Positions 1 to 8,882 of a DNA stretch of 64,000 bases are shown piece after piece (position 1 is the first letter of the stretch; the number at the start of each line of letters is the position of its first letter). The translations under genes and the position numbers were made by a program. The stretch spans positions 434,001 to 498,000 of the forward strand of contig CP107208.1 in NCBI GenBank assembly GCA_025758045.1, read 5' to 3'. The notes under the pieces were generated by a model. That model searched no databases. It saw only the letters and a program-made list of their open reading frames with translations, and had not been told where the DNA came from. The DNA is from Oscillospiraceae bacterium (GTDB lineage Bacteria; Bacillota; Clostridia; Oscillospirales; Ruminococcaceae).

Positions 1-440
1 CTATGATCTGCCGCCAGATGCAGCAGTACGGCATCGACCTGCCCTGCATCGGCCAGGGCTACAACTCTCCCGAGCTGACCAACCTGGGCGGTGACGCTGT
101 CAACGGCGTGATGATCTCCACCGCGTTTGATGCTGCCAACCCCGATGAAAAGGTCCAGGAATTCGACAAGAAGTACAACGAGCTGTACGGCGGCGGCTAC
201 GACCAGAACGCCCCGCAGTCTTACGATGCTGTGTACATCATCAAGGATGCTGTCGAGCGCTGCATTGCTGACGGCAAGGACTACACCGACGGCGAGACCC
301 TGAACAGCTACATCGGCAATACCCAGTGGCAGGGTGCCACCGGCCTGACCACCTTTGATGAGAACGGCCGTATGGACAAGGACCTGCTGGTCATCGCCAT
401 CGAGAACGGCGAGCATGTCATTGTGAAGAATTACAACTAA
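1..440 (+). CDS. livK: Branched-chain amino-acid ABC transporter substrate-binding protein, 3' end only
   Basis: This is the last roughly 145 codons of an extracellular type 1 periplasmic-binding-fold protein; the start and signal peptide lie outside the window. The readable part has features typical of the C-terminal lobe of Leu/Ile/Val-binding proteins, such as a SYDAVYIIKDAVE stretch and a closing GRMDKDLLVIAIENG stretch. It would capture amino acids outside the cell and deliver them to the LivHM permease encoded next. The identification rests on these stretches and on the four transporter genes that follow in the same direction. Ligand specificity cannot be judged from a fragment. Confidence 0.85.
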   Translation, partial: MICRQMQQYGIDLPCIGQGYNSPELTNLGGDAVNGVMISTAFDAANPDEKVQEFDKKYNELYGGGYDQNAPQSYDAVYIIKDAVERCIADGKDYTDGETLNSYIGNTQWQGATGLTTFDENGRMDKDLLVIAIENGEHVIVKNYN

Positions 441-460
441 TTTGGTAGAGCAGATTTTAT

Positions 461-512
461 AAGAGAAGCGCTGGCGGGCGCCAGCCGCCCAAACCAGCGC
501 TTCTCTTTTTCT
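461..512 (+). terminator. Rho-independent terminator between livK and livH
   Basis: A 13-bp perfect stem (462-474 with 494-506) is followed by a run of T. It lies within the liv operon, so it probably lowers expression of the permease and ATPase genes relative to the binding protein, a common arrangement in ABC importer operons. The livH ribosome binding site follows at 522-528. Confidence 0.85.
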
Positions 513-536
513 TATTAAAAACGGAGGTAGCACAAG

Positions 537-1406
537 ATGCTGTTTCAACAGATATTGAATGGTCTGACAAACGGCAGCCTGTATGCGCTGATGGCAGTCG
601 GTGTTACGATGGTGTACAAATCCCTCGGCATGCTGAACTTTGCCCACGGCGACATTATGATGGTCGGCACGTTTATCACCCTTACTTTTATTACCAAACT
701 GGGTCTCCCCTTTTATGTATCGGTGCCTCTGGGCATCATCTGCGCCGCAGGTCTCGGCTTCTTGCTGGAGCGCGTGATCCTGCGCAAGGTCAAATTTTCT
801 TCGTTCGTCAACCTGCTGATCGCAACGGTCGGCGTTTCCTACGTGCTGCGCAATGCGTCCATGGTCATCTGGGGCACCAACCCGCAGCTGTTCCCCAGCA
901 TGTTCCCCTCGGAACTGATCGAAATTGGCGAGTTCCGCATCACCCCGCAGTCTATCGGCATTATCATCATCTCGCTGGCTATCATCACCGGCCTGCATTT
1001 CTTCTTTACCAAAGTCAAGATCGGCAAGTGCATGCAGCTTGCCAACTCTGACCCTGAGGGCGCTGCCATGATGGGTGTCAACGTCACCTACATGCGCTTC
1101 CTCACTTTTGGTATCAGCGCGGCACTGGCCTGCATTGCCGGTGTCATGATTGCCCCGCTGACCTACGCCCGTGTTGACATGAGCGCCACCATCGGTATGA
1201 AAGCCTTCGCCGCTGCTATCCTTGGCGGTATCGGCAACCTGTGGGGTGCCTTGCTGGGCGGCATCATCCTGGGCATCGTCGAAGCCGTTGGCTCGGCCTA
1301 CATCTCCACTGCCTACCGTGATGCATTCTCGTTCATCATCCTGTTCATCGTCCTGTTTGTCAAGCCCACCGGCCTGCTGAACAAGAAGATCGAAAACAAA
1401 CTGTAA
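537..1406 (+). CDS. livH: Branched-chain amino-acid ABC transporter permease LivH
   Basis: The 289-residue membrane protein has about eight hydrophobic helices and fits the usual length of LivH permeases. The N-terminal stretch (FQQILNGLTNGSLYALMAVG) and the GGIGNLWGALLGG loop near residue 230 are family hallmarks. It forms half of the inner-membrane channel together with LivM. An ACGGAGG site 9 bases upstream supports the ATG. The gene sits 13 bases before livM. No disruption is seen. Confidence 0.95.
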   Translation: MLFQQILNGLTNGSLYALMAVGVTMVYKSLGMLNFAHGDIMMVGTFITLTFITKLGLPFYVSVPLGIICAAGLGFLLERVILRKVKFSSFVNLLIATVGVSYVLRNASMVIWGTNPQLFPSMFPSELIEIGEFRITPQSIGIIIISLAIITGLHFFFTKVKIGKCMQLANSDPEGAAMMGVNVTYMRFLTFGISAALACIAGVMIAPLTYARVDMSATIGMKAFAAAILGGIGNLWGALLGGIILGIVEAVGSAYISTAYRDAFSFIILFIVLFVKPTGLLNKKIENKL

Positions 1407-1419
1407 GGAGGGCTTTATC

Positions 1420-2403
1420 ATGACGAGAACCAAGAAAAGCGCTGCTCTCCTGAAAATTCTGGTGATCGCAGCGATTTTGATCCTGCTGCCGATCGTCACC
1501 CCAAACATGTATATCATGCAGATCATTAACATGATCGGTATCTATATCATCCTGGGCATTGGCATCAACGTGCTGACTGGCTACACCGGCCAGCTGTCCC
1601 TGGGCCAGGCCGCATTCTTCGGCATCGGCGCTTACACCGCCGCGTTGATGAACACCCGCGCCGGGCTGCAGTTTATCCCCTGCCTGCTGGGTTCTGTGGT
1701 CGTTACCGCGTTCTTCGGCGTGGTTCTGGCCATCCCCGCTCTGAAAGTCAAAGGTTCCTACCTGGCCCTGCTGACCATGGGCTTCGGCGAAGTGGTCCGC
1801 ATTGTAATGATCAACTGGACCCCCGTCACCAACGGCACCGCCGGTGTGCTGGGTATCCAGAGCCCCGTCATCTTCGGCTTTTCCTTTGACACACTGAAGA
1901 AATACTACTTCCTCATCCTCCTGTTTGTGCTGCTGGGTCTGGCCTATGAGAGCATCATCATCCGCACCCGCACCGGCCGCGCTTTTATCGCCATCCGCGA
2001 AGATAACGAAGCGGCCGAGCTGACCGGCATCGACGTCACTGCTTACAAAATCAAGGCGTTCGTTCTTAGCGCTGTCTACTGCGGCGTCGCCGGCTGCCTG
2101 TACGCCATGATGATCAAGTACGTCAGCCCCGATACCTTCGTATCCAACACTTCCAGCGTTATCCTGTGGACTGCCATCGTCGGCGGCTTCGGCACCGTTA
2201 TCGGCCCCGTCCTCGGTGGTATCATCATGCAGGTCCTGCCCGAAGCGCTGCGCTTCCTGGGTGACTGGCGTCTGGTCGTCTACGGTGTGATTTTGCTGGT
2301 CGTCATTCTGCGCTTCCCCGGCGGCCTGTATCCCTACATCAAGCGTTTTATCGTCAGCCATAGTAAAAAACAGCCTCAAGCGGCGGAACAGAAAGAGGGG
2401 TGA
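1420..2403 (+). CDS. livM: Branched-chain amino-acid ABC transporter permease LivM
   Basis: The 327-residue multi-spanning permease is the partner of LivH. It carries the LivM hallmark GYTGQLSLGQAAFFGIGAY near residue 50 and an EDNEAAELTGI cytoplasmic loop near residue 200 that contacts the ATPases in this family. A strong AAGGAGGGC site precedes the ATG. Its stop overlaps the region holding the livG ribosome site, so translation of the two is probably coupled. Confidence 0.95.
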   Translation: MTRTKKSAALLKILVIAAILILLPIVTPNMYIMQIINMIGIYIILGIGINVLTGYTGQLSLGQAAFFGIGAYTAALMNTRAGLQFIPCLLGSVVVTAFFGVVLAIPALKVKGSYLALLTMGFGEVVRIVMINWTPVTNGTAGVLGIQSPVIFGFSFDTLKKYYFLILLFVLLGLAYESIIIRTRTGRAFIAIREDNEAAELTGIDVTAYKIKAFVLSAVYCGVAGCLYAMMIKYVSPDTFVSNTSSVILWTAIVGGFGTVIGPVLGGIIMQVLPEALRFLGDWRLVVYGVILLVVILRFPGGLYPYIKRFIVSHSKKQPQAAEQKEG

Positions 2404-2408
2404 GCAGA

Positions 2409-3178
2409 ATGGCGATCCTGGAACTGAAAGACGTAACCAAAAAGTTCGGCGGCCTGACGGCTGTTGACGGCGTGAACCTGAAAGTGGAGGAAAACCAGAT
2501 CTGCGCCCTGATCGGCCCCAACGGTGCCGGTAAAACCACTGTGTTCAACATGATCACCGGTGCATATCAGGTCACCAGCGGCGATGTGATCTTTAACGGC
2601 GAAAGTATCTGCGGTAAAAAACCGCACCAAATCGTGGAAAAGGGAATTGCCCGTACTTTCCAGAATATCCGCCTGTTCAAGTCTGCCACAGTGCTGGAAA
2701 ACGTCATGACCGGCTTCCACTGCAAGACCAAGACCGGCATGTTCAACGTTATCTTCAACTACCGCAAGTGTATGCAGGAAGAAGCCGAGTGCCGCGAAAA
2801 GGCGCTGGAGATTCTGCGCTTCCTGGGGCTTGAGGACGTCAAGGACCTCGAAGCCCGCAACATCCCTTACGGTCACCAGCGTCTGCTGGAGATCGGCCGC
2901 GCGCTGGCTACCTCGCCCAAGCTGCTGCTGCTGGACGAGCCTGCCGCCGGCATGAACTCGCAGGAGAAGAAAGAACTGGTCAACACCATCCGTAAAATCC
3001 GTGACACCTATCATCTGGCCGTCCTGCTGGTCGAGCATGATATGGAATTGGTCATGGGCATCTCTGAAAACATTACGGTCATCAACTTCGGCCGCCCCAT
3101 TGCCTGCGGCACGGCCGAGGAGATCCAGAGCAACAACGATGTTATTGAAGCCTACTTGGGAAGGAGCGACGATGAATA

Positions 3179-3179
<1 letters not shown>
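2409..3179 (+). CDS. livG: Branched-chain amino-acid ABC transporter ATP-binding protein LivG
   Basis: This 256-residue ABC ATPase has Walker A GPNGAGKTT (about residues 36-44), Walker B LLLLDEPAAGM and an EHD switch histidine. As in other LivG proteins the ABC signature is not the usual LSGGQ: the position reads IPYGHQRLLEIGRAL. The ATG at 2409 is preferred over an in-frame GTG at 2400 because GAGGGG at 2395-2400 is correctly spaced for it. The last base of the stop codon is the first base of livF. Confidence 0.95.
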
Positions 3180-3907
<728 letters not shown>

Positions 3908-3913
3908 CCCGCT

Positions 3914-4813
3914 ATGAAACTGGAAAATATCAAACTGAACCTGGACACCGAACTGGTGTTGAACGTAGGCGACCCCATTGGCAAGACCAATGCGCCCCGC
4001 TGCTACAATAAGCTGTTTGAGCGGTTGCATATGAACGCCATCATGCTGCCCTGCGAGATCAAGAAGGGCGAGCTGCCCAAGCTGTTGGATGCCTGCCGCC
4101 TGATGGGTATTCACTACCTCTGCCCCACAATGCCCCATAAGAGCGACTTCGTGGATCTGCTGGACGATGTGGACGAGACTTCCAAGCTGTTCCACTCGGT
4201 CAACGCCATCCGTCTGGATGAAAACGGCAGCCACGGTTCCGGCATGGACGGCAAGGGCGCTGTCAAGGCCATGGAGGAGGGCGGTGCCAAGCTGAACGGC
4301 ATCAACGCCCTGCTCTACGGTGCAGGCGGTATCAGCGGCGTGACTGCTTTTGAACTGGCCCAGAGCGGCGTGAAGAAGCTGTATATTGCTAACCGCACTC
4401 CCGAAAAGGCGGAGAAGATTGCCCGCCTGGTCAACGAGCACACCGCTGCCACGGCAGAGGTCATTGGCACCGATGCAGCTGCACTGGACAAGGCTGCTGA
4501 AAGCTGCGAACTGTTCGCCAACCTGACCCCGCTGGGCATGAAGGGCTTTGACAAAAAGCACGATTACCTGGGCTTTATTGACCGCATGCCCAAGACGGCC
4601 ACCGTCTTTGACTGCGTTATCAACCCGCCCCTGTCCGAGACCATCACCGCCGCCCGCACCGCTGGCCTGAACACCGTGCCCGGCATGCGGATGCTGGTGG
4701 CCCAGATGGATGTGATCTTCAAGTTCCTGTTCAACCAGACCGTCACCGGTGCGGACAAGCAGGCCTGCATTGAAGAGCTGTGCAACTACCTGGGTGTGCC
4801 CTCGAACTTTTGA
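3914..4813 (+). CDS. AroE-like (shikimate/quinate dehydrogenase family) oxidoreductase of uncertain substrate
   Basis: The 299-residue protein has the two-domain AroE layout: an N-terminal substrate domain and a Rossmann domain with GAGGISG (about 136-142) and NRTPEKAE, the usual NADP-binding arginine motif. The catalytic lysine is present in TMPHK (Lys 76), and a GMDGKG stretch near 110 keeps the catalytic aspartate. However, the substrate motif SxSPxxHN is replaced by GKTNAPRCYN, and NTDG reads GMDG. It therefore probably acts on a related acid rather than shikimate itself. It is 6 bases downstream of livF with its own AAGGAG, so it is co-transcribed with the transporter. Confidence 0.8.
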   Translation: MKLENIKLNLDTELVLNVGDPIGKTNAPRCYNKLFERLHMNAIMLPCEIKKGELPKLLDACRLMGIHYLCPTMPHKSDFVDLLDDVDETSKLFHSVNAIRLDENGSHGSGMDGKGAVKAMEEGGAKLNGINALLYGAGGISGVTAFELAQSGVKKLYIANRTPEKAEKIARLVNEHTAATAEVIGTDAAALDKAAESCELFANLTPLGMKGFDKKHDYLGFIDRMPKTATVFDCVINPPLSETITAARTAGLNTVPGMRMLVAQMDVIFKFLFNQTVTGADKQACIEELCNYLGVPSNF

Positions 4814-4839
4814 TTGCTGATTCAGGAGGTTTATACGCT

Positions 4840-5085
4840 ATGACTCTGGAAAACATCTCCAACATCGACGGGCTGTTCGCCGTCATCAATCAGTGCACCG
4901 GCAACGTGGAACTGATCTCTGACGAGGGCGACTGCATCAACCTGAAGTCCCGCCTGGCCCAGTACATGACCGTGGCCGGTGCTTTCTCCGATGGTTACAT
5001 CCGCAGCCTACGCCTGCGCGTTGAGAAAGACGAGGACAAGGTCCGCATCTTTGACTTCATTCTCAGCGGTGAGGCCGAGAAGTAA
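4840..5085 (+). CDS. Small conserved protein of unknown function, end of the liv operon
   Basis: The gene encodes 81 residues starting at an ATG preceded by a strong AGGAGG 9 bases upstream. The sequence mixes short hydrophobic strands and charged positions without membrane segments or cysteines, which suggests a small folded cytosolic protein. I do not recognise the family. It lies 26 bases after the AroE-like gene and just before a strong terminator, so it is the last gene of the transporter operon. Its position suggests it works with the AroE-like enzyme, but this is inference only. Confidence 0.7.
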   Translation: MTLENISNIDGLFAVINQCTGNVELISDEGDCINLKSRLAQYMTVAGAFSDGYIRSLRLRVEKDEDKVRIFDFILSGEAEK

Positions 5086-5117
5086 TTTTCGCCATTCTCT
5101 CCATACGTTCTATATTG

Positions 5118-5170
5118 CAAAGGCCGCCGCGTCCTGCTCCCCCAGCAGGCTGCGGCGGTCTTTGTTTTTT
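5118..5170 (+). terminator. Rho-independent terminator of the liv operon
   Basis: A GC-rich stem (GGCCGCCGC pairing with GCGGCGGTC, extended by CCTGCT/AGCAGG) is followed by TTTGTTTTTT. It closes the liv-aroE-like operon. Confidence 0.9.
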
Positions 5171-5274
5171 CTCGTAAAAAATGTATAGGGGCATAATTTG
5201 GTTTTTAAAAGTATATCACAGCGGATTTCTGCGTTTTCCGTTTCTTGTATGTCCAAATCGTTATTCTTTTAAAT

Positions 5275-5304
5275 TTGCCTTTTGCGCCTGCGGGGGTGTA
5301 TACT
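5275..5304 (+). promoter_or_regulatory. Possible sigma-A promoter for the DUF1848 gene
   Basis: TTGCCT (5275-5280) and TATACT (5299-5304) are 18 bases apart, 33 bases before the start codon. The surrounding 5170-5270 region is AT-rich and has no gene. Confidence 0.45.
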
Positions 5305-5336
5305 GGGGTTGGGAGAACCACAGGGGGGGTGTTGGG

Positions 5337-6272
5337 ATGATTTTGCAGACAGGGTTTCGCACGGATATCCCGGCATTTTACAGTGAGTGGTTTGCCAACC
5401 GGCTGCGGGCCGGGTATGTGCTGGTACGCAACCCCTACAACCCCCAGGCTGTGACGCGGTACGAGCTGAACCCGGACATGGTGGATTTGATCGGCTTCTG
5501 CACCAAAAATCCCGCGCCGATGCTGCCGAAGATGGATCTGCTGCGTTCCTATGGGCAGTACTGGTTCGTCACCATCACACCCTATGGGCCTGAGATTGAG
5601 CCGCATGTGCCGCCGAAAGAGACCGTACTGTGTGATTTTGTTGCCTTATCCGAGATTGTCGGCCCGGACAGCATCGGCTGGCGGTATGACCCGATTTTTC
5701 TTTCCGACACCTATACGGTTGAACGCCACATTCAGGAGTTCACCCGCATGGCAGCGGTTCTGGCCGGGCACACCCACACCTGCGTTATCAGCTTTATTGA
5801 TCTGTACGAGAAAGTGCGGCGCAATTTTCCGCAGGTGCAGGGTGTCTCCCGTGCCGACCGGCTCACGCTGGGCAAGGCTTTTGTGGAGATTGGGCGGCAG
5901 TACGGCCTTACGATACGTCCCTGTGCCGAGGGAGACGAACTGGCCCCTTATGGCGCGGATTGCGGCGGCTGCATGACCCAGCAGATTTTTGAAACCGCAC
6001 TGCATCGTCGCCTGCACCTGCCGCCGGGTAAAAACTCCCGCAAAGAGTGCGCCTGCTTTATGACCGCCGACATCGGCGCATACAACACCTGTGGCCACCT
6101 GTGCCGCTACTGCTACGCCAACTACAGCAAGGAGCTGGTGGCGCAGAATATGCGGCAGCATGACCCGCAGTCCCCTTTTTTAATAGGGCACAGCCTGCCG
6201 GGCGATGTCATCCACCAGGCGCAGCAGGAAAGCTGGGTGGAGAATCAGCTTTCGCTGTTTGATCTTTTATAA
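5337..6272 (+). CDS. DUF1848 family protein
   Basis: The 311-residue protein matches the DUF1848 family as I know it: an N-terminal RTDIPAFYSEWFANRLRAG stretch, a TITPYG motif and a C-terminal cysteine cluster including CGGC, CACF and CGHLCRYCYANY. The cysteines suggest an iron-sulfur cluster, and the family resembles radical SAM enzymes such as spore photoproduct lyase, but its reaction is unknown. The ATG at 5337 is chosen because family similarity begins there; the upstream reading frame does not look like protein. The ribosome site is weak (a run of G at 5323-5328). Confidence 0.8.
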   Translation: MILQTGFRTDIPAFYSEWFANRLRAGYVLVRNPYNPQAVTRYELNPDMVDLIGFCTKNPAPMLPKMDLLRSYGQYWFVTITPYGPEIEPHVPPKETVLCDFVALSEIVGPDSIGWRYDPIFLSDTYTVERHIQEFTRMAAVLAGHTHTCVISFIDLYEKVRRNFPQVQGVSRADRLTLGKAFVEIGRQYGLTIRPCAEGDELAPYGADCGGCMTQQIFETALHRRLHLPPGKNSRKECACFMTADIGAYNTCGHLCRYCYANYSKELVAQNMRQHDPQSPFLIGHSLPGDVIHQAQQESWVENQLSLFDLL

Positions 6273-6399
6273 AACCGGAGTGAAGAACAGGTTTCTGCAT
6301 ACACAGCGGGCTTAGCCCATAGAGGGCTGGAAATTTTGCGGCAAAAAGTATATACTTATGGTATGGAATGTCCGCAAAAATGTAAGGGGGAATTCTACC

Positions 6400-6912
6400 A
6401 TGGATTTTGCACAGGTGATCAAAGACCGCTATTCCTGCAAGAAGTACGATGGCAAGCCTGTCACAGCAGAGCAACTGAGCAGCATTCTGGAGGCTGGCCG
6501 CCTGGCCCCCACCGCCAAGAACCTGCAGGAGCAGCATATTTATGTTGTCCAGTCCGCCGAGGGGCTGGCCAAAATTGACAAGCTCACTCCCTGCCGCTAT
6601 GGCGCGCCCACAGTGCTGGTAGTGGCCTTTAACAAGGACAGCGTGTTCACCTACCCCGGCGGCAAGCACAGTTCCGGCGCTGAGGATGCCGCCATCGTGG
6701 CTACCCACCTGATGCTGGCCGCCACCAATGCCGCGGTAGATAGCTGCTGGATCAACTTCTTCAACCCCGAAGCTGCCGCCAAAGCGCTGGGCCTGCCGGA
6801 GAATGAGGAAGTACTGATGCTGCTGGACTTGGGTCATGCTGCTGAGGATGGCAAGCCCCTGCCGAACCACAGTTCCCGCAAAGCGCTCACTGAGACCGTA
6901 AGTTACCTTTGA
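6400..6912 (+). CDS. Nitroreductase family protein
   Basis: The 170-residue protein is a small FMN-dependent nitroreductase-like oxidoreductase. It shows the N-terminal FAQVIKDRYSCKKYDGKPV motif (the RRSxRxF position, with the FMN-phosphate-binding arginine), APTAKNLQEQH for flavin contact and a closing G-H-A segment. Such proteins act as cytosolic dimers on quinones or nitro compounds with NAD(P)H. The start has an AAGGGGG site 9 bases upstream; an earlier in-frame ATG at 6358 lacks a ribosome site. It stands alone and is followed by a terminator. Confidence 0.85.
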   Translation: MDFAQVIKDRYSCKKYDGKPVTAEQLSSILEAGRLAPTAKNLQEQHIYVVQSAEGLAKIDKLTPCRYGAPTVLVVAFNKDSVFTYPGGKHSSGAEDAAIVATHLMLAATNAAVDSCWINFFNPEAAAKALGLPENEEVLMLLDLGHAAEDGKPLPNHSSRKALTETVSYL

Positions 6913-7017
6913 TAGAAAGCGCCCATGAAACAGAAAAAGCCAAGGATTTTCCCCATCCTCTAGTAAAATGACTTTCCTACGCCACACATTCAGCTTTTGC
7001 CGCATCAGCATCTTTTT

Positions 7018-7056
7018 GCGCAAAGCGCGCCGAATCACAGAGCGCTTTGCCTTTTT
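7018..7056 (+). terminator. Terminator after the nitroreductase gene
   Basis: A 9-bp stem GCAAAGCGC / GCGCTTTGC (7020-7028 with 7042-7050) is followed by CTTTTT. Confidence 0.75.
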
Positions 7057-7413
7057 AAAGTGTATTTTCTATTATAGCACGGCTGCATGCTGTGTAAAAG
7101 CAGGGCAACAGTTCTGTTTTGTTGATTTTTAATGGGGCTGCGGCTCTTTTTTGTATCACTCTTGTAGCAAAACAGCGATATTTCTATCAAGTAGCTTATG
7201 AATTTTTAAAACTCGACAAAAAGCGCTTGCCCTTTTGCGGCGCATATTGTATATTAAATTTCAAATAACAGTGTTTCTTGCACACATTTTATTTTGCTGT
7301 GTAACCCTGTTTGCTGTAAGAGCCTTTTTCACAGATTTTCCGACATCTTACAATTTGTTGCTTCCCCCCTTCATTGGGATAGTATAAAAATTTTATTGTT
7401 TGGAGGAGTATCT
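7057..7413 (+). promoter_or_regulatory. AT-rich intergenic region with a promoter for the downstream gene
   Basis: No gene is seen in this 357-base stretch. TTGCCC (7227-7232) and TATATT (7250-7255), 17 bases apart, form a plausible sigma-A promoter. It would give a leader of about 150 bases before the ATG at 7414. I could not identify a riboswitch in the leader. Confidence 0.5.
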
Positions 7414-7806
7414 ATGTTAATTGTTGTGTTGGTTGTTCTCTGTGTCGCGTCTCTAGCTGCCGCCGAGCTGCAGACCATGCGCCTGCGCACCTTGCAGCAA
7501 AAGATGGACGCGCTCCGCCAAAATGTGGAGCATGAGGTTCGCAAGCAGGAGGCACTGTGGCACGACATGGTCCACGACCTGCGCAATCCGGTCGCCTGCA
7601 TGTATTCGCTGGCCCAGCTCATCCAGGAAAACCGCAACGGCGACCCGGAGCAGCTGAACCACTTTCTGGACGAGATGCACAAATCGTCCTCGAAAGTATT
7701 GCAGGTCTTGGCCGACCAGGTACCGCCACCGCCGGATATGAGGGTTGTGTTTGGTGATGCCCCTGCGCCATCGGAGACTGGCGATACGATTGAGCAGAAA
7801 AAGTAA
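7414..7806 (+). CDS. Membrane-anchored protein with a histidine-kinase dimerisation (HisKA-like) segment but no ATPase domain
   Basis: The 130-residue protein has one N-terminal membrane segment (residues 1-18), a coiled coil, then HDMVHDLRNPVACMYSLAQ, which matches the H-box of the HisKA domain, and a second helix LNHFLDEMHKSSSKVLQVL. A proline-rich tail follows, then the protein stops; there is no ATP-binding domain and no response regulator nearby. It could be a dimerisation or phosphotransfer partner of a kinase encoded elsewhere, or a remnant. The TGGAGGAG site at 7401-7408 supports the ATG at 7414. Confidence 0.65.
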   Translation: MLIVVLVVLCVASLAAAELQTMRLRTLQQKMDALRQNVEHEVRKQEALWHDMVHDLRNPVACMYSLAQLIQENRNGDPEQLNHFLDEMHKSSSKVLQVLADQVPPPPDMRVVFGDAPAPSETGDTIEQKK

Positions 7807-7823
7807 TAACATACATAAATAAT

Positions 7824-7874
7824 ATAAACCCGCCTCTGTCCTGGCCTACCAAAGCCAAACGGGGCGGGTTTATG
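7824..7874. terminator. Bidirectional terminator between convergent genes
   Basis: AAACCCGCC (7826-7834) pairs with GGCGGGTTT (7863-7871), with A-rich and T-rich flanks. It separates the HisKA-like gene (plus) from the marR gene (minus). Confidence 0.8.
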
Positions 7875-7913
7875 TTATTGTTGGATCGTAGAGAGATCGT
7901 GCGGTTCAAAGTT

Positions 7914-8357
7914 TTATTTGGGCAGTTGAATCTCCGGCATCAACTCGTCGGAGACGACTTGCAGCATTTCTTCCAGTTTAGCCAGGTCATCGGGGCTGAA
8001 GCGCTGTTTAGCGCGCTCCATGACCAGGTGCAGGTAGGAATAGCTGATGTTGTAGTAATCAATGTACTTTTGGGTTGGGCGCAGACGGTATTCGCGTTTG
8101 TCGGTAGTAGACCGGATGCGCTCGACATAGCCTTTTTTAACCAGCGAGTTGATCTTATAGGCAGCGTTGGGGGTGGAAAGGTTCATCATGTGGCTGAACT
8201 GCGCGATCGTAGGTTCGCCCAATGCCATGATAACTTCCATGCAGAAAGATTCTACAGTCGTCAGCGTAGCTTCGCGGTCCTCGAATCGGCTGAAGATCTG
8301 CTTATAGAAATGCAGCTTGAATTTGGTATATACCTGTCCGAATGTCTGGTCCAGCAT
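7914..8357 (-). CDS. MarR family transcriptional regulator, likely regulator of the fatty-acid operon (FabT-like)
   Basis: The 147-residue winged-helix protein has the MarR pattern: a dimerisation N-terminus, TIAQFSHMMNLSTPNAAYKI as helix-turn-helix, and a wing KKGYVERIRSTTDKREYRL. It lies directly downstream of fabZ. MarR-type regulators next to fab clusters (FabT in lactic acid bacteria) repress fatty-acid synthesis in response to acyl-ACP. The palindromes before acpP are candidate binding sites. The ATG at 8357 has AGGGGGA upstream, and a TATAAT at 8389-8394 suggests it also has its own promoter. Confidence 0.8.
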   Translation of the reverse strand: MLDQTFGQVYTKFKLHFYKQIFSRFEDREATLTTVESFCMEVIMALGEPTIAQFSHMMNLSTPNAAYKINSLVKKGYVERIRSTTDKREYRLRPTQKYIDYYNISYSYLHLVMERAKQRFSPDDLAKLEEMLQVVSDELMPEIQLPK

Positions 8358-8388
8358 GGCGAGAATCCCCCTGTAGGTTAATGGCTTT

Positions 8389-8394
8389 ATTATA
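8389..8394 (-). promoter_or_regulatory. -10 box of a promoter for the MarR gene
   Basis: TATAAT on the minus strand, 32 bases before the MarR start. No good -35 box is seen 17 bases upstream, so the promoter may be weak or regulated. Confidence 0.5.
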
Positions 8395-8421
8395 GCACAA
8401 TCCACCATGCAAAACCAGCCC

Positions 8422-8880
8422 TCAGGCATCCGCGAGAACAAACGTTAGTTCGGCGTTGGCCGCGCGCACGCCGTCCACCCAGGCGGTAGCCTTACCGATG
8501 CCTACCGGACCATGCTGTTCTACCAGTTCACATTCCAAAGTCAGTACATCGCCGGGCACGACCTGACGGCGGAAGCGGGCGTTTTTCACACCGCCGAACA
8601 AGGCGAGCTTTCCACGGTTTTCCGACAGGCTTAATGCGGCCACCGCGCCGGTTTGGGCAAGCGCCTCTAGAATCAGCACGCCGGGCATGACCGGGTGGCC
8701 GGGAAAATGCCCCTGAAAAAACGGTTCTGTGCGGGTCACGCATTTGACGCCCCGCGCCCATTGGCCGGGGGTGTAGTCCAAGATTTTATCCACCAAAGCA
8801 AACGGGTAACGGTGCGGCAGAATTTTTTCGATCTCAGCCGCCGTCAGGGTCCGGGGCGGTTCATTGGGTGTATAGTTCAT
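8422..8880 (-). CDS. fabZ: 3-hydroxyacyl-ACP dehydratase FabZ
   Basis: The 152-residue hotdog-fold enzyme removes water from 3-hydroxyacyl-ACP in the elongation cycle. It carries HRYPFALVD, the catalytic GHFPGHPVMPGVL (active-site histidine) and EALAQTG (catalytic glutamate). The length is typical. It starts 2 bases after the fabF stop, behind AAGGA. It is the last biosynthetic gene of the cluster before marR. Confidence 0.95.
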   Translation of the reverse strand: MNYTPNEPPRTLTAAEIEKILPHRYPFALVDKILDYTPGQWARGVKCVTRTEPFFQGHFPGHPVMPGVLILEALAQTGAVAALSLSENRGKLALFGGVKNARFRRQVVPGDVLTLECELVEQHGPVGIGKATAWVDGVRAANAELTFVLADA

Positions 8881-8882
8881 CC

